Shown: positions 39,172-49,567, counted from the stretch's first letter. The stretch: DNA of 64,000 nt from Anoxynatronum buryatiense (GCF_900182905.1 NZ_FXUF01000003.1:124001-188000), one strand, 5' to 3'. Notes: generated from the letters alone by a model not told the origin. Made by a program: numbers and translations.

Positions 39172-40530
39172 TTGAATACTAATAAAATATACCTTGAGTC
39201 GTTGGGATGCACAAAAAATTTGATAGATGCAGAAATGATGCTGGGACTTCTTCAAGACTATGGTTACAATGTTACTGATCGAATCGAAGAAGCTACGATT
39301 GCAGTGATCAATACCTGTGGATTTATTGAGAGTGCAAAAGAGGAAAGTATAAGTCGTATTCTGGCTGCCGCCCGGCACAAACAGACAACACTATCGAAGC
39401 TTATTGTAACGGGTTGTCTCTCAGAGCGATATCATCAAGAACTGTTGAATGAAATGCCTGAAATTGACGGCATGGTTGGCACAGGAAGATTTGAAGAAAT
39501 TGCTCAGGTAGTGGAAAACGTGATGAAAGAGCAACGAGAGCTGCGGATTGGTCAGATAGATCAACCTTACCAGGAAAAATTAAGACGGGTACGCACCTCG
39601 GCCAATCATTTGGCTTACTTGAAAATTGCTGAAGGTTGTAATCATCATTGTACTTATTGTATTATTCCAAAGCTGAGAGGCCCGTTGAGAAGTCGCAGAA
39701 TAGAAGCAGTGATTCAAGAAGCTTCAGATTTGGCAGCCGAAGGTGTTAAAGAGCTTATCCTGATAGCTCAAGATACGACCAGTTATGGTATTGATCTGTA
39801 TCACCAACCTTCGTTAACAAGACTGTTGGAGGAACTCGAACGTATCAAAGGGATTCGGTGGATAAGAATTATGTATTGTTACCCGGAACGGATAGACATG
39901 AAGTTGCTTGACACAATTCACAAGAGTCAAAAGATCTGTGCTTATCTTGATATACCGATACAACACAGCGAAGATCGAATTCTTAAGCGAATGAATCGTC
40001 AAACGACACGTAAGAAACTGATACATACCATTTCTATGATTCGCGAAAAAATTCCTGGAATCGTATTGCGTACGACATTGATTGTGGGCTTTCCAGGAGA
40101 AACAGAAGAAGAATTCGTTTCACTGAAGTCTTTTGTTGAAGAAATGGCATTTGATAAACTGGGCGTATTTACTTATTCTCAGGAAGAAGATACTCCAGCT
40201 GCCACGATGCAAGAGCAGGTTGATGAAGATACCAAAAAGCGGCGCCAACAGGAAATCATGCAACTACAGCAATCTGTTTCAAGGCGTATTCAACGTAATA
40301 AAATTGGCAGTCGCCTGTCAGTGTTTGTTGAGGAAAAACTGGATTCATCTGACAGCAACTACCACTACGCAGGACGAACGACAGGAGATGCCCCTGAAAT
40401 TGACGGTCTAGTATACTTTGATGCGCCACATGAATTGGAAACAGGCACTTTTGTACCTGTGGTCATAACTGATGCACTGGAATACGACCTGATGGGAGTG
40501 ATGATTGATGAAGCTGAACCTGGCAAATAA
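39172..40530 (+). CDS. rimO: Ribosomal protein S12 methylthiotransferase RimO
   Basis: RimO adds a methylthio group to a conserved Asp of ribosomal protein S12. The 452-residue radical-SAM protein has an N-terminal UPF0004 domain binding one cluster (SLGCTKNLIDAE), the radical SAM motif CNHHCTYC near residue 157, and a C-terminal TRAM domain. DAEMMLG near the N-terminus and the IPKLRGPLRSR segment favour RimO over MiaB/MtaB. Translation appears to start at TTG 39172, eight bases after GAGG. It overlaps pgsA by about 23 bases. Confidence 0.94.
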   Translation: MNTNKIYLESLGCTKNLIDAEMMLGLLQDYGYNVTDRIEEATIAVINTCGFIESAKEESISRILAAARHKQTTLSKLIVTGCLSERYHQELLNEMPEIDGMVGTGRFEEIAQVVENVMKEQRELRIGQIDQPYQEKLRRVRTSANHLAYLKIAEGCNHHCTYCIIPKLRGPLRSRRIEAVIQEASDLAAEGVKELILIAQDTTSYGIDLYHQPSLTRLLEELERIKGIRWIRIMYCYPERIDMKLLDTIHKSQKICAYLDIPIQHSEDRILKRMNRQTTRKKLIHTISMIREKIPGIVLRTTLIVGFPGETEEEFVSLKSFVEEMAFDKLGVFTYSQEEDTPAATMQEQVDEDTKKRRQQEIMQLQQSVSRRIQRNKIGSRLSVFVEEKLDSSDSNYHYAGRTTGDAPEIDGLVYFDAPHELETGTFVPVVITDALEYDLMGVMIDEAEPGK

Positions 40531-41053
40531 GCTAACTATCCTGCGAATCTTTCTCATACCCGTATTCATGCTGTTTCTCCTCAATAAAGTTCCCTATGGA
40601 GAAAGTATTGCCGCACTCATCTTTGTTGTGGCAGCATTAACAGATACGCTGGATGGTTACATTGCGCGAAAGAGAAATCAAATTACCACTCTGGGGAAAT
40701 TCATTGACCCTTTAGCAGACAAATTACTGGTTTCAGCAGCATTAATCTCTCTTGTGCAAATGGGAAAACTCTCAGCCTGGGTTGTGGTTATTATCATTTC
40801 AAGAGAGTTTACCATCAGTATTTTACGCGCAGTGGCTGCTTCAGAGGGCGTCGTAATAGCTGCCAGCTGGTGGGGTAAAGCTAAAACGATCACACAGATC
40901 GTTGCCATTATTGCTCTTCTCATCAACAACTTCCCATTTCGATATGTGGGGATCCCCATGGATCAGATTATGATGTATGCAGCAGTTATCTTCACAATCA
41001 TTTCTGGAATTGATTATCTGCGCCTGAATAAGCAAATGATTCTCAAAGAGTAG
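40508..41053 (+). CDS. pgsA: CDP-diacylglycerol-glycerol-3-phosphate 3-phosphatidyltransferase
   Basis: PgsA makes phosphatidylglycerol phosphate, the committed step to phosphatidylglycerol. The 181-residue membrane protein has the CDP-alcohol phosphotransferase signature split across TDTLDGYIARKRN and TLGKFIDPLADK, with all conserved Asp, Gly and Arg residues, and about five membrane helices. ATG 40508 is inside the end of rimO, preceded by GGGAGTGA. The rimO-pgsA-recA order is common in Firmicutes. Confidence 0.95.
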   Translation: MKLNLANKLTILRIFLIPVFMLFLLNKVPYGESIAALIFVVAALTDTLDGYIARKRNQITTLGKFIDPLADKLLVSAALISLVQMGKLSAWVVVIIISREFTISILRAVAASEGVVIAASWWGKAKTITQIVAIIALLINNFPFRYVGIPMDQIMMYAAVIFTIISGIDYLRLNKQMILKE

Positions 41054-41123
41054 TTATGTAGCGTAATTATTTAGAAATGTGTTTATCATCTGAAAGGCGG
41101 TGAACCAGCAAAGCTGGGACTCT

Positions 41124-42167
41124 ATGGACAAAAAGAAAGCATTGGAAATGGCAATTAGTCAAATTGAAAAACAGTTCGGAAAAGGTTCTGTCATGAAGCT
41201 GGGAGAAGAATCAAAACTGCAGCTGGAATGCATTTCTACTGGATCAATCGATCTGGATATTGCATTGGGTCTGGGAGGGGTTCCCAGAGGCAGGATTGTT
41301 GAGATTTTTGGGCCTGAATCTTCCGGCAAAACGACTTTGGCACTCCATGTGATTGCTGAAGCTCAGAAAAATGGTGGCTCTGCAGCCTTTATTGATGCTG
41401 AACATGCTCTGGATCCTTCATATGCCCGAAAACTGGGTGTCAATGTGGATGAGTTAATTGTCTCGCAGCCAGATACTGGCGAGCAAGCCTTGGAAATTGC
41501 AGAGGCACTGGTGAGAAGTGGTGCCATCGACGTCATTGTGGTCGACTCAGTGGCTGCGTTGGTACCAAAAGCAGAAATAGAGGGTGATATGGGCGACACG
41601 CACGTAGGGTTGCAGGCAAGACTCATGTCACAGGCACTTCGTAAGCTGGCAGGATCGGTTAATAAATCCAAGACTACGACGATTTTCATCAATCAGCTCA
41701 GGGAAAAAGTGGGAGTCATGTTTGGAAATCCTGAGGTCACGCCGGGAGGGAGAGCTTTGAAATTCTATGCTTCTGTCCGGCTGGATGTGCGGCGAATTGA
41801 AGGGATTAAGCAGGGAACGGATATGATTGGGAACCGAACCCGGGTTAAGGTTGTCAAAAATAAAGTGGCGCCACCCTTTAAACAAGCTGAGTTTGATATT
41901 ATGTATGGAGAAGGCATTTCCCGGTATGGAGACGTACTTGATGTTGCAACAGGCTTGGAAATTGTTAACAAATCAGGTGCTTGGTATAGCTACGGCGATC
42001 AGCGCCTTGGGCAGGGCCGTGAAGCTGCCAAACAATTTATGAAGGAGAATGTTGCGATTTTCATTGAAGTGGAGAATCGAATACGTGAGCATTATCAACT
42101 ACCTTTACGTAGCGTGGGGGAAGTTGAAGTCGTTGACAAAGATGAAGCGGATCACATCGATCAGTGA
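41124..42167 (+). CDS. recA: Recombinase RecA
   Basis: RecA forms the strand-exchange filament and triggers LexA autocleavage. Visible elements are the Walker [10 protein letters not shown] near residue 60, the Walker [16 protein letters not shown], and the L1/L2 DNA-binding loops ([37 protein letters not shown]). The ~347-residue length is typical. The start is uncertain: ATG 41124 matches the family start ([11 protein letters not shown]) with GGGA upstream, while GTG 41100 has a better purine tract but adds eight residues. No LexA-type operator was identified upstream by eye. Confidence 0.97.
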   Translation: MDKKKALEMAISQIEKQFGKGSVMKLGEESKLQLECISTGSIDLDIALGLGGVPRGRIVEIFGPESSGKTTLALHVIAEAQKNGGSAAFIDAEHALDPSYARKLGVNVDELIVSQPDTGEQALEIAEALVRSGAIDVIVVDSVAALVPKAEIEGDMGDTHVGLQARLMSQALRKLAGSVNKSKTTTIFINQLREKVGVMFGNPEVTPGGRALKFYASVRLDVRRIEGIKQGTDMIGNRTRVKVVKNKVAPPFKQAEFDIMYGEGISRYGDVLDVATGLEIVNKSGAWYSYGDQRLGQGREAAKQFMKENVAIFIEVENRIREHYQLPLRSVGEVEVVDKDEADHIDQ

Positions 42168-42188
42168 TTTTTTTCATAGATACATCTC

Positions 42189-42224
42189 AAAGAGGATTGC
42201 TACAACTAGCAGTCCTCTTTTGCT
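42189..42224 (+). terminator. Intrinsic terminator after recA
   Basis: A fourteen-base stem with one G-U pair (42189-42202 with 42207-42220) and a short T run in and after the 3' arm. Confidence 0.8.
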
Positions 42225-42282
42225 AAAAAAATGGTATAGAATGGGTAGTGTCTGAAGTCGGTCAGTGTTTGAAGCCATCACC

Positions 42283-42311
42283 TTGACACTGATTCGAAAA
42301 AAAGTTAAAAT
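42283..42311 (+). promoter_or_regulatory. Strong sigma-A promoter upstream of rny
   Basis: Consensus TTGACA (42283-42288) and TAAAAT (42306-42311) are separated by 17 bases. It lies ~110 bases before the rny ribosome site in an otherwise gene-free 250-base interval that follows the recA terminator. Two similar nonamers (TGTCTGAAG and TGTTTGAAG) lie just upstream of the -35. Confidence 0.8.
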
Positions 42312-42419
42312 GAAAGATGTCATAGTCTCATTATTTAAGGATTCGATGTTTCATTGTTGACAATGGATGCAGTTCTGAAAAATGCATGACCGACAATTTC
42401 ATAAAGGAGGTGTCCGCAT

Positions 42420-43964
42420 ATCGTTTTTAATGGCATTACCGTTATTGTACTCATCTTGGTTGCCGTTGCAGGATGCCTTATCGGCTATTTTATTCGAAAA
42501 TCCATTGCTGAAGGAAAAGTTAATTCTGCAGAAGAGTTAGCAAAAAAGCTGATCGAAGAAGCTGAGAAAGAAGTTGAAACAACCAAAAAAGAGCTTCTGA
42601 TTGAAGCGAAGGAAGAAGTGCACAAACTTCGCAGTGAATTCGAAAGAGAGAGCAGAGAAAGGCGCAATGAGCTTCAAAAAATTGAGCGCCGTTTGATTCA
42701 AAAGGAAGAAACCTTGGATAAGAAAGCCGAGAATCTTGAAAAGAAAGATGAAAAGCTTTCGCGAAAACTGGTGGAACTTGATGAAAAGGGCGAACAATTG
42801 GAGCAATTAAGGAATCAAGAGAAACAAAAGCTTGAAGAGTTATCTGGCTTAACAGGTGAAGAAGCGAAGACGTTGTTACTGCGTGATGTTGAAAAAGAGA
42901 TTCGCGTTGAAACAGCGATGATGATCAAGGAAATGGAGTCACGGGCAAAAGAAGAAGCAGAGAAACGTGCGAAAGAGATCATCACTTATACCATTCAGAA
43001 ATGCGCTGCTGATCATGTGGCCGAAACGACAGTTACTGTGGTTCAATTGCCAAATGATGAAATGAAGGGGCGTATTATTGGACGCGAGGGCCGCAATATT
43101 CGCACGCTGGAGACCCTGACAGGCATTGATCTGATTATTGACGACACACCGGAAGCCGTTATTTTGTCAGGATTTGATCCAGTTCGCCGGGAGATTGCCC
43201 GAGTTGCACTGGAAAAGCTGATTGTTGATGGTAGAATTCACCCGGCTCGTATTGAAGAAATGGTTGAAAAAGCAAAACGTGAAGTGGAGACAATGATGAA
43301 AGAAGAGGGCGAACAGGCAGCCTTTGACGCCGGCGTTCATAATGTTCATCCCGAACTCATTAAATTGCTTGGCAGACTTCGATTTCGTACCAGCTATGGG
43401 CAAAGCGTGCTGAAACACGCTGTTGAAGTGTCACATGTTGCAGGTATTATGGCAACTGAATTGGGAGCTGACATAAAGGTAGCTCGACGTGCAGGTTTGT
43501 TCCATGATATTGGCAAAGCAGTAGATCATGAAGTTGAAGGAACACATGTTGAAATCGGCATGGAATTGTTGAGAAAGTATAAAGAGTCAAAAGAAGTGAT
43601 TCATGCAATCTCAACACATCATGGAGATTATGAACCGCAAACCGTTGAAGCAGTGTTGGTAACTGCGGCTGATGCGATTTCTGCAGCACGCCCGGGTGCC
43701 AGAAGAGAAACGCTGGAATCCTACATTAAACGATTACAGAAATTGGAAGAAATAGCCAATGACTATGACGGAGTTGAAAAGTGCTTTGCTATTCAGGCTG
43801 GTAGAGAGATTAGAATATTAGTCAAACCTGAATCATACAGCGATGCAGAAATTGTTATGCTTGCGCGAAACCTGACCAAACGCATTGAATCAGAATTAGA
43901 ATATCCGGGTCAAATTAAAGTTAATGTGATCCGGGAAACACGCGCAGTTGAATACGCAAAATAA
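42420..43964 (+). CDS. rny: Ribonuclease Y (membrane endoribonuclease); probable non-canonical AUC start
   Basis: RNase Y is the main membrane-anchored endoribonuclease initiating mRNA decay in Firmicutes. It has an N-terminal transmembrane helix, a long coiled coil (~35-190), a KH domain ([21 protein letters not shown]), an HD domain ([16 protein letters not shown]) and a C-terminal domain. The frame is open from 42405, and the membrane helix is encoded from ~42420, but no ATG, GTG or TTG occurs before TTG 42456, which lacks a ribosome site and would cut the helix to ~12 residues. An excellent AAAGGAGGTG (42403-42412) is seven bases before an in-frame ATC at 42420, taken here as the start. 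A sequencing error is the alternative. Family assignment is certain; the start is inference. Confidence 0.9.
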   Translation: MVFNGITVIVLILVAVAGCLIGYFIRKSIAEGKVNSAEELAKKLIEEAEKEVETTKKELLIEAKEEVHKLRSEFERESRERRNELQKIERRLIQKEETLDKKAENLEKKDEKLSRKLVELDEKGEQLEQLRNQEKQKLEELSGLTGEEAKTLLLRDVEKEIRVETAMMIKEMESRAKEEAEKRAKEIITYTIQKCAADHVAETTVTVVQLPNDEMKGRIIGREGRNIRTLETLTGIDLIIDDTPEAVILSGFDPVRREIARVALEKLIVDGRIHPARIEEMVEKAKREVETMMKEEGEQAAFDAGVHNVHPELIKLLGRLRFRTSYGQSVLKHAVEVSHVAGIMATELGADIKVARRAGLFHDIGKAVDHEVEGTHVEIGMELLRKYKESKEVIHAISTHHGDYEPQTVEAVLVTAADAISAARPGARRETLESYIKRLQKLEEIANDYDGVEKCFAIQAGREIRILVKPESYSDAEIVMLARNLTKRIESELEYPGQIKVNVIRETRAVEYAK

Positions 43965-43979
43965 GATCGAAAACCGAAG

Positions 43980-44007
43980 GCAGCCTTTGATACGAAGGCT
44001 GCTTTTT
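43980..44007 (+). terminator. Intrinsic terminator after rny
   Basis: Eight-base perfect stem (43980-43987 with 43995-44002) followed by TTTTT. Confidence 0.85.
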
Positions 44008-44286
44008 GCGATTTATTTAATAACACTTCAAAAATGCCGATGCCTTAAAATATCACTATGAAATAGTTTTACAAAAGGTGTATAATAAATTAAGCAATTG
44101 TCAGCATTTTAAATAATAACAGCCGTAAAATGTCTGTAATATCGTTTGGCAAACAGAATGAAATGAAGCCATTCTAATTGAGCCAGGCAAAAAATGCTGA
44201 AATATGAGGGATGACAGGTTTTAACAAAATGATAATACACTAAAAAGTAAAACCATGTACGAACTGAAAGAGGGAGGAGACCAAAT
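44008..44286 (+). promoter_or_regulatory. Gene-free spoVS upstream region
   Basis: About 280 AT-rich bases between the rny terminator and spoVS. A TATAAT at 44081-44086 is a possible -10, but no matching -35 was found at 17 bases, and no clear sigma-H motif was recognised by eye. spoVS is expected to be under sigma-H control from work in Bacillus. Nothing else is seen here. Confidence 0.35.
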
Positions 44287-44547
44287 ATGGATGTCTTAAA
44301 AGTGTCATCAAAATCAAACCCTAATTCTGTTGCAGGTGCTTTGGCGGGTGTGCTTCGGGAAAATGGCACAGCAGAAGTACAGGCCATTGGTGCAGGAGCT
44401 CTCAATCAGGCAGTTAAATCAGTGGCCATAGCAAGGGGATTTGTTGCTCCGAGTGGCGTGGATCTCATTTGTATTCCTGCATTTGTAGATATCATCATTG
44501 ATGGAGAGGCGCGAACGGCGATTAAGCTGATTGTTGAACCGCGCTGA
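44287..44547 (+). CDS. spoVS: Stage V sporulation protein S
   Basis: SpoVS is a small Alba-like protein needed for late sporulation steps (coat assembly and progression past stage V) and influencing septation in Bacillus. The 86-residue product is nearly the canonical sequence: MDVLKVSSKSNPNSVAGALA, IGAGALNQAVKSVAIARGF and VDIIIDGEARTAIKL. It is preceded by GGGAGGAG and followed by its own terminator, so it is monocistronic. Together with the DNA translocase it indicates a spore former. Confidence 0.97.
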   Translation: MDVLKVSSKSNPNSVAGALAGVLRENGTAEVQAIGAGALNQAVKSVAIARGFVAPSGVDLICIPAFVDIIIDGEARTAIKLIVEPR

Positions 44548-44570
44548 GACTGAAGACAACCCGATACTAA

Positions 44571-44598
44571 AAAGCCCGCTATGAAGCAGGCTTTTTTT
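44571..44598 (+). terminator. Intrinsic terminator after spoVS
   Basis: Stem of 44571-44580 with 44585-44594 (one mismatch), four-base loop, then TTTT. Confidence 0.85.
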
Positions 44599-44650
44599 AG
44601 TTTATAATGGAATTATAAAGCAAATGAAATATCCACAAAGAGGCGGGATA

Positions 44651-45475
44651 ATGATGCGAATTGACATGCACACCCATACTCATGCATCAGATGGCACTTT
44701 TTCTGCTTCTCAACTGATCCATTATGCCCGGGAAAAAGGGTTGGGCGGCATTGCCATCACTGATCACGATACAATGGAGGCTTTACCAGAGGCAAGATCA
44801 TCAGTGGCAGAAGATGATTCTTTCTGGTTATTGCCAGGTATTGAGTTTAGCACTGAAACCGAAGGAACAGAGGTTCATCTGCTGGGTTATGGTCTGGATG
44901 AAACCGATGCAGGACTACAAGATCTAATGCTGCAATTGAAAGAGGCGCGAAATAACCGTTCATTTCAGATGGTTAAAAAACTGAATCAACTTGGCATTAA
45001 TATCACCATGGATCAAGTGCGTTTGATAGCAGGTGATGGGATTGTCGGCAGGGTACATGTTGCCAGGGCAATGATTGAACAGCAGGTGGTCTCAAGCGTC
45101 CAAGAAGCTTTTGATGAGTACCTGCGGCAAGGCAAACCTGCCTATGTATCACGATTTAAGCTGGCGCCTAAAGAAACCATTGATATGATTCATCAATTGG
45201 GAGGTATCTCAGTTTTGGCTCATCCAGGTCTGATTCGGAATGATCAAATAGTCAAAGAAATGATAGAGGCGGGGATCAATGGAATTGAAGCACATTATCC
45301 GACGCATCGACTTGACCAAAAAATGCATTATCTTCAACTTGCTAAGAAGTACAAGTTGCTGGTAACAGGTGGATCAGATTTTCACGCTCCACCACAAAGT
45401 CGCATAAGAGAAACTGACTTAGGTGATTGTGCTGTAGAACTGGAGCCAATTCGATATTACTACAACAACAGATGA
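44651..45475 (+). CDS. PHP-domain phosphoesterase (YciV/RNase AM-like)
   Basis: The ~274-residue protein is a PHP metal-dependent phosphoesterase with metal ligands in MHTHTHASDGTFS at the start, AITDHDT near residue 38, PGIEFS near residue 66 and ending motifs AHPG and GGSDFHAP. Family members include 3',5'-nucleoside bisphosphate phosphatase and the 5'-3' exonuclease RNase AM (YciV); which applies here is not decided by sequence alone. Start is one of the two ATGs at 44651 or 44654, after AGAGGCGGG. It stands alone between the spoVS terminator and the purB promoter. Confidence 0.85.
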   Translation: MMRIDMHTHTHASDGTFSASQLIHYAREKGLGGIAITDHDTMEALPEARSSVAEDDSFWLLPGIEFSTETEGTEVHLLGYGLDETDAGLQDLMLQLKEARNNRSFQMVKKLNQLGINITMDQVRLIAGDGIVGRVHVARAMIEQQVVSSVQEAFDEYLRQGKPAYVSRFKLAPKETIDMIHQLGGISVLAHPGLIRNDQIVKEMIEAGINGIEAHYPTHRLDQKMHYLQLAKKYKLLVTGGSDFHAPPQSRIRETDLGDCAVELEPIRYYYNNR

Positions 45476-45501
45476 CCTAACGGTTAAAGCTGTGATATAC
45501 T
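45472..45501 (+). promoter_or_regulatory. Putative purB promoter
   Basis: ATGACC (45472-45477) and TATACT (45496-45501) at 18-base spacing, with TG one base before the -10 (extended -10). No purine riboswitch was recognised in the ~70-base leader. Confidence 0.5.
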
Positions 45502-45568
45502 TTTAGATGTTGTGAAAATACAAGAATACAGGCGCAAGTCATTTACAATAGCCAGAAAGGGGCCATTT

Positions 45569-47005
45569 ATGAAAATTGAAAAACCAAATTATGAAAATCC
45601 TTTAGTGGAACGCTATGCCAGTCGGGAGATGCTAACCGTTTTCTCTGCCGACAATAAGTTTCGAACATGGCGCAAGTTGTGGATTGCATTAGCAAAAGCA
45701 GAACAATCACTTGGGTTGCCCATAGATGATGAACAGATTATAGAAATGGAAATGCATCAGGATAATATTAACTATGAGATTGCAAAAGAAAAGGAAAAAG
45801 AAATTCGACATGATGTGATGGCTCATGTCTTTGCTTTCGGGCAACAATGCCCTAAAGCAATGCCTATCATTCATTTAGGCGCCACCAGTGCTTATGTTGG
45901 TGATAATACTGATTTAATCCAAATCAAAGAGGCGTTGATGGTGCTTTCAGAAAAAATGTTGCGATTAATGGATGCCATGTCGCGTTTTTGCCTGCAGTAT
46001 AAAAATCTGCCGACACTTGGCTTTACGCACTTTCAACCTGCACAGTTGACAACGGTTGGTAAACGGGGGTGCCTTTGGCTTTATGATCTGTTAATGGATT
46101 TTGAGAATTTGCAACATCAACTTCATCGTCTCAAATTTAGAGGCGTCAAGGGCACAACGGGAACACAGGCCAGCTTTCTGAAACTCTTTGAAGGAGATCA
46201 CGAAAGAGTGGAACTACTGGATAAAAAAGTTGCTGAAATAATGGGGTTTAACGACCGCATACCTGTTACAGGACAGACATATACACGTAAAATTGACTTT
46301 GAGGTACTTTCAGTTCTTAGTGGAATTGCCCAGTCCCTGCACAAAACCACTAATGATCTGCGATTATTACAACATTTAAAAGAAATTGAAGAACCTTTTG
46401 AAGCCGGTCAGGTGGGCTCTTCAGCAATGGCCTATAAGCGCAACCCCATGCGTTCAGAAAGAATTGCTTCTCTATGTCGCTGGGTAATTGCCCTGCAGCA
46501 AAATGCTGCCATGACACAGGCAACCCAATGGTTTGAACGGACACTGGATGACTCGGCCAACCGCAGGTTAACCATACCAGAGTCTTTCCTTGCGATTGAT
46601 GCAGTTCTGGATATTGCCTTGAATGTTTTCAGCGGACTGGTTGTTTATGAAAAAATGATCGGAACACATATTGATTTGGAGCTGCCTTTCATGGCGACTG
46701 AAAATATCATGATGGCAGCTGTTAAACGCGGGGGCGATCGCCAGCAACTGCATGAGCAAATTCGTTTGCATTCCATGAAAGCGGCTGAAAGAGTTAAAAT
46801 GGAAGGCAAATCGAATGATCTTATACAGCGCATTTCAGAAGATCCGCTTTTCGGTTTGACGCAAGATGATCTCGCACATATTTTAGAAGCTGAACAGTAC
46901 GTTGGACGGGCACCAGAACAAACTTCCAAGTTCATCGAAACAGAAATTCTACCCATTTTACAGAAATATCCCTGGACACCTGCATCCAGCGATCTTAACG
47001 TATAA
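45569..47005 (+). CDS. purB: Adenylosuccinate lyase
   Basis: PurB cleaves SAICAR in purine synthesis and adenylosuccinate in AMP synthesis. The ~478-residue protein carries [16 protein letters not shown] near residue 105, the [11 protein letters not shown] catalytic His segment, and the fumarase-superfamily signature [17 protein letters not shown] near residue 290. The long form (~476 residues) resembles the eukaryotic-like purB subgroup. ATG 45569 follows AAAGGGG; the upstream TTG-type extension is rejected. No other pur genes are adjacent. Confidence 0.95.
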   Translation: MKIEKPNYENPLVERYASREMLTVFSADNKFRTWRKLWIALAKAEQSLGLPIDDEQIIEMEMHQDNINYEIAKEKEKEIRHDVMAHVFAFGQQCPKAMPIIHLGATSAYVGDNTDLIQIKEALMVLSEKMLRLMDAMSRFCLQYKNLPTLGFTHFQPAQLTTVGKRGCLWLYDLLMDFENLQHQLHRLKFRGVKGTTGTQASFLKLFEGDHERVELLDKKVAEIMGFNDRIPVTGQTYTRKIDFEVLSVLSGIAQSLHKTTNDLRLLQHLKEIEEPFEAGQVGSSAMAYKRNPMRSERIASLCRWVIALQQNAAMTQATQWFERTLDDSANRRLTIPESFLAIDAVLDIALNVFSGLVVYEKMIGTHIDLELPFMATENIMMAAVKRGGDRQQLHEQIRLHSMKAAERVKMEGKSNDLIQRISEDPLFGLTQDDLAHILEAEQYVGRAPEQTSKFIETEILPILQKYPWTPASSDLNV

Positions 47006-47022
47006 TACAGGAGGGACAAGAA

Positions 47023-48318
47023 ATGATAAGAGCAACCATTGAAAATATTAATGTTTATGAAGGTCAGGTAGTCACTTTATCCGGATGGCTTTACAACAAA
47101 CGATCCAGCGGCAAAATCATTTTTCTCCAGATTCGTGACGGATCCGGTTTCATTCAAGGTGTTGTTGTTAAGAAAGAGGTGTCGGAAGCTGTTTTTGAAA
47201 CTTGCAAGAGCCTTCCTCAAGAATCTTCCTTTCATGTCACAGGAATGGTGCAACGTGATGAACGATCTGCGCTGGGATATGAACTGCTGGTCAGAGAAGT
47301 CGAAGTAGTCTGTCGAGCCGAAGAAGGATATCCGATTTCATTAAAGGAACATGGTACAGACTTTCTCATGGATTATCGACATTTGTGGATGCGGACACCG
47401 CGGCAACATGCCATTCTTCGTATACGGGATGAGATTAACCTGGGACTCCGGGAATTTTTTCACGAAGAAGGATTCGTGCTGGTGGAGCCACCTATCATTA
47501 CACCTGCCAGTTGCGAAGGAACCACAGAACTTTTTGAAATAGACTACTTTGGTGAAAACGCCTACTTGTCACAAACGGGCCAGCTTTATGCTGAAGCAGC
47601 AGCGATGGCCTTCGGGAAAGTATATAGTTTTGGGCCAACTTTTAGAGCTGAGAAGTCCAAAACCAGGAAACATCTGAATGAGTTTTGGATGATAGAACCA
47701 GAAATGGCATTTGTTGATTTTGAAGGAAATTTGAAGGTGCAGGAAGAAATGGTTAGTTATGTGATTAAACGGGTTTTGCAGCGGCGCCGAAGGGAATTAG
47801 AGCTATTGGGGCGCGATGTAACTGCTCTTGAAAAAATTGAACCACCTTTTCCCCGCATTACCTATACTGAAGCAGTTGAAATGCTGAAAAATGCAGGTTT
47901 TGAGTTTGAATGGGGAGATGATTTTGGAGCACCTCATGAAACACATATTGCCGATCAGTATGAAAAACCAGTTTTCATTACCCATTTTCCAACGTCGATG
48001 AAAGCTTTCTACATGCAGCCTGATCCAACAAATCCTGAAGTGATTCTGGGAGCCGACCTCATTGCTCCAGAAGGATACGGCGAAATAATTGGAGGATCAC
48101 AACGGATTCATGATTTGGAGCTACTGCTTGAAAAGCTTCGGGCAGAAAACCTTCCCGAAGAAGTATACCAATGGTACATTGAGCTTAGGAAATTCGGTTC
48201 AGTTCCTCATTCCGGTTTTGGCTTGGGACTTGAAAGAACTGTTGCCTGGATCTGTGGAATCGATCATATTCGCCAAACGATCCCCTTTGCCCGTACGCTA
48301 AACCGTGTTTATCCGTAG
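47023..48318 (+). CDS. asnS: Asparaginyl-tRNA synthetase
   Basis: AsnRS charges tRNA-Asn with asparagine. The 431-residue class IIb synthetase has an N-terminal OB anticodon-binding domain ([20 protein letters not shown]), motif 2 ([20 protein letters not shown]) and motif 3 ([15 protein letters not shown]). The [10 protein letters not shown] segment distinguishes AsnRS from AspRS. Only 17 bases separate it from purB, so there is no room for a T-box; the pair is likely co-transcribed. Confidence 0.96.
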   Translation: MIRATIENINVYEGQVVTLSGWLYNKRSSGKIIFLQIRDGSGFIQGVVVKKEVSEAVFETCKSLPQESSFHVTGMVQRDERSALGYELLVREVEVVCRAEEGYPISLKEHGTDFLMDYRHLWMRTPRQHAILRIRDEINLGLREFFHEEGFVLVEPPIITPASCEGTTELFEIDYFGENAYLSQTGQLYAEAAAMAFGKVYSFGPTFRAEKSKTRKHLNEFWMIEPEMAFVDFEGNLKVQEEMVSYVIKRVLQRRRRELELLGRDVTALEKIEPPFPRITYTEAVEMLKNAGFEFEWGDDFGAPHETHIADQYEKPVFITHFPTSMKAFYMQPDPTNPEVILGADLIAPEGYGEIIGGSQRIHDLELLLEKLRAENLPEEVYQWYIELRKFGSVPHSGFGLGLERTVAWICGIDHIRQTIPFARTLNRVYP

Positions 48319-48332
48319 GGAGCGTTGAAAGA

Positions 48333-49052
48333 ATGAAAATGCGTTTACAAAAATATTTGTCAATGAACGGCATAGCCTCAAGAAGACAGTGTGAAACTGA
48401 AATAGCTGCCGGGCACGTGTCCGTCAATGGTAATGTGATCACTGAAATGGGGTACCAAATTGACTCGGACACAGATCGAGTGACATACCGGGGAAAAAAC
48501 GTACTTCCATCACAACAAAAATCGACGATTCTACTTCATAAACCGATTGGGGTTGTTTCGACGGTAAAAGATCAGTTTGGAAGAACAACAGTAATTGACC
48601 TGGTGAAAGTGAGTGAACGTCTGTATCCAGTCGGCAGACTGGATTACCTGACATCTGGTCTTTTGCTCCTTACAAGTGACGGTGACGTAGCATTGCGGTT
48701 GACGCATCCCAGGTATCAAACAAAGAAAGTTTATCACGCATGGCTTCAGGGAGTTATCACAGAAGATGCGATGCACCAGTTTCGAAGCGGTGTTAGCATT
48801 GAGGAGTATGTGACTGCACCAGCCGAAATTAACATATTGAAAAAAAAGCCAAACAAGTGCCAGGTTGAGATCGTCCTAAGAGAAGGAAAGAACCGCCAGG
48901 TGAGAAAAATGTGTGATTTTTTGGGGTATCCGGTCAGCCAGCTTAAACGAGTAGGTGTTGGTTCTTTAACATTAGGTGACTTAAAGCCGGGAGAATGGCG
49001 GTACCTAAGTGTTAAAGAAGTAAATCAGTTAATGAATCCGGATCAATCCTGA
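48333..49052 (+). CDS. RsuA/RluB-family pseudouridine synthase
   Basis: The 239-residue enzyme has an N-terminal S4 RNA-binding domain (RLQKYLSMNGIASRRQCE) and a catalytic domain with the Asp motif GRLDYLTSGLLLLTSDGD near residue 97. KVYHAW and EGKNRQVRKM further identify the RsuA/RluB/RluE/RluF group. In Firmicutes the usual member is RluB, modifying 23S rRNA, but 16S (RsuA) specificity cannot be excluded. It begins 15 bases after asnS and is likely translated from ATG 48333. Confidence 0.88.
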   Translation: MKMRLQKYLSMNGIASRRQCETEIAAGHVSVNGNVITEMGYQIDSDTDRVTYRGKNVLPSQQKSTILLHKPIGVVSTVKDQFGRTTVIDLVKVSERLYPVGRLDYLTSGLLLLTSDGDVALRLTHPRYQTKKVYHAWLQGVITEDAMHQFRSGVSIEEYVTAPAEINILKKKPNKCQVEIVLREGKNRQVRKMCDFLGYPVSQLKRVGVGSLTLGDLKPGEWRYLSVKEVNQLMNPDQS

Positions 49053-49111
49053 TTGTAATCACAGTTTGAAACAAGTGTTATCGAAAATCTTTCTTTTGGC
49101 AGGTGAAAAGA

Positions 49112-49567
49112 ATGATCGAAGTAAGAGAAATGAAAAAAGGTGAAGATTCCAAACTAATGAATTTTCTGCAGAATCAGGTGGAGGAATGCCTTTCTTTCAA
49201 TGTGGGTGATCGGTTTTTTTTATTCCTGGACAATGATCATCTGAAGGGTTTTTTGGCAATCAGGAAAGTAGGTGAGCAGATTTATCAACTACTATATCTC
49301 GAAACAGCAGGCCAGGACCCAGCAATTCAGGACGGTTTGATGCGAACCACTCTTAATGCGCTTTATCGCAAATCTGTGGAATGGGTCATTGCAGACAGAA
49401 GTTTTCATGAAAAACTCATCGTATTACAAGATGCATTTATACCTACTGATCAGGTACCAATAGTTACTATAGATTTTCAGGATTCGTTCACCAATTTACA
49501 CAATCAGAATATGTTGGCGGCAAAGCCTGCTGTCATTTTCGAAGGAACTTGCAGAGGAGGTTCTTGA
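49112..49567 (+). CDS. Unknown protein, weak GNAT-like pattern
   Basis: This ~151-residue protein is not recognised. Segments such as FLAIRKVGEQIYQLLYLET, followed by a helix (LMRTTLNALYRKSVEWVIAD), follow the strand-strand-helix order of GNAT acetyltransferases, but the acetyl-CoA-binding loop is not obvious. ATG 49112 is five bases after AGGTGA; a GTG nine bases upstream is less likely. It lies four bases before mnmM and is probably co-transcribed with it, suggesting a linked role in RNA modification at most as a guess. Confidence 0.6.
   Translation: MIEVREMKKGEDSKLMNFLQNQVEECLSFNVGDRFFLFLDNDHLKGFLAIRKVGEQIYQLLYLETAGQDPAIQDGLMRTTLNALYRKSVEWVIADRSFHEKLIVLQDAFIPTDQVPIVTIDFQDSFTNLHNQNMLAAKPAVIFEGTCRGGS

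Noticed and set aside
45480..45568. Purine riboswitch before purB
   Set aside because: The leader is about 70 bases and shows no conserved aptamer core or terminator.
47006..47022. T-box leader for asnS
   Set aside because: Only 17 bases separate purB and asnS, far too short for a T-box.
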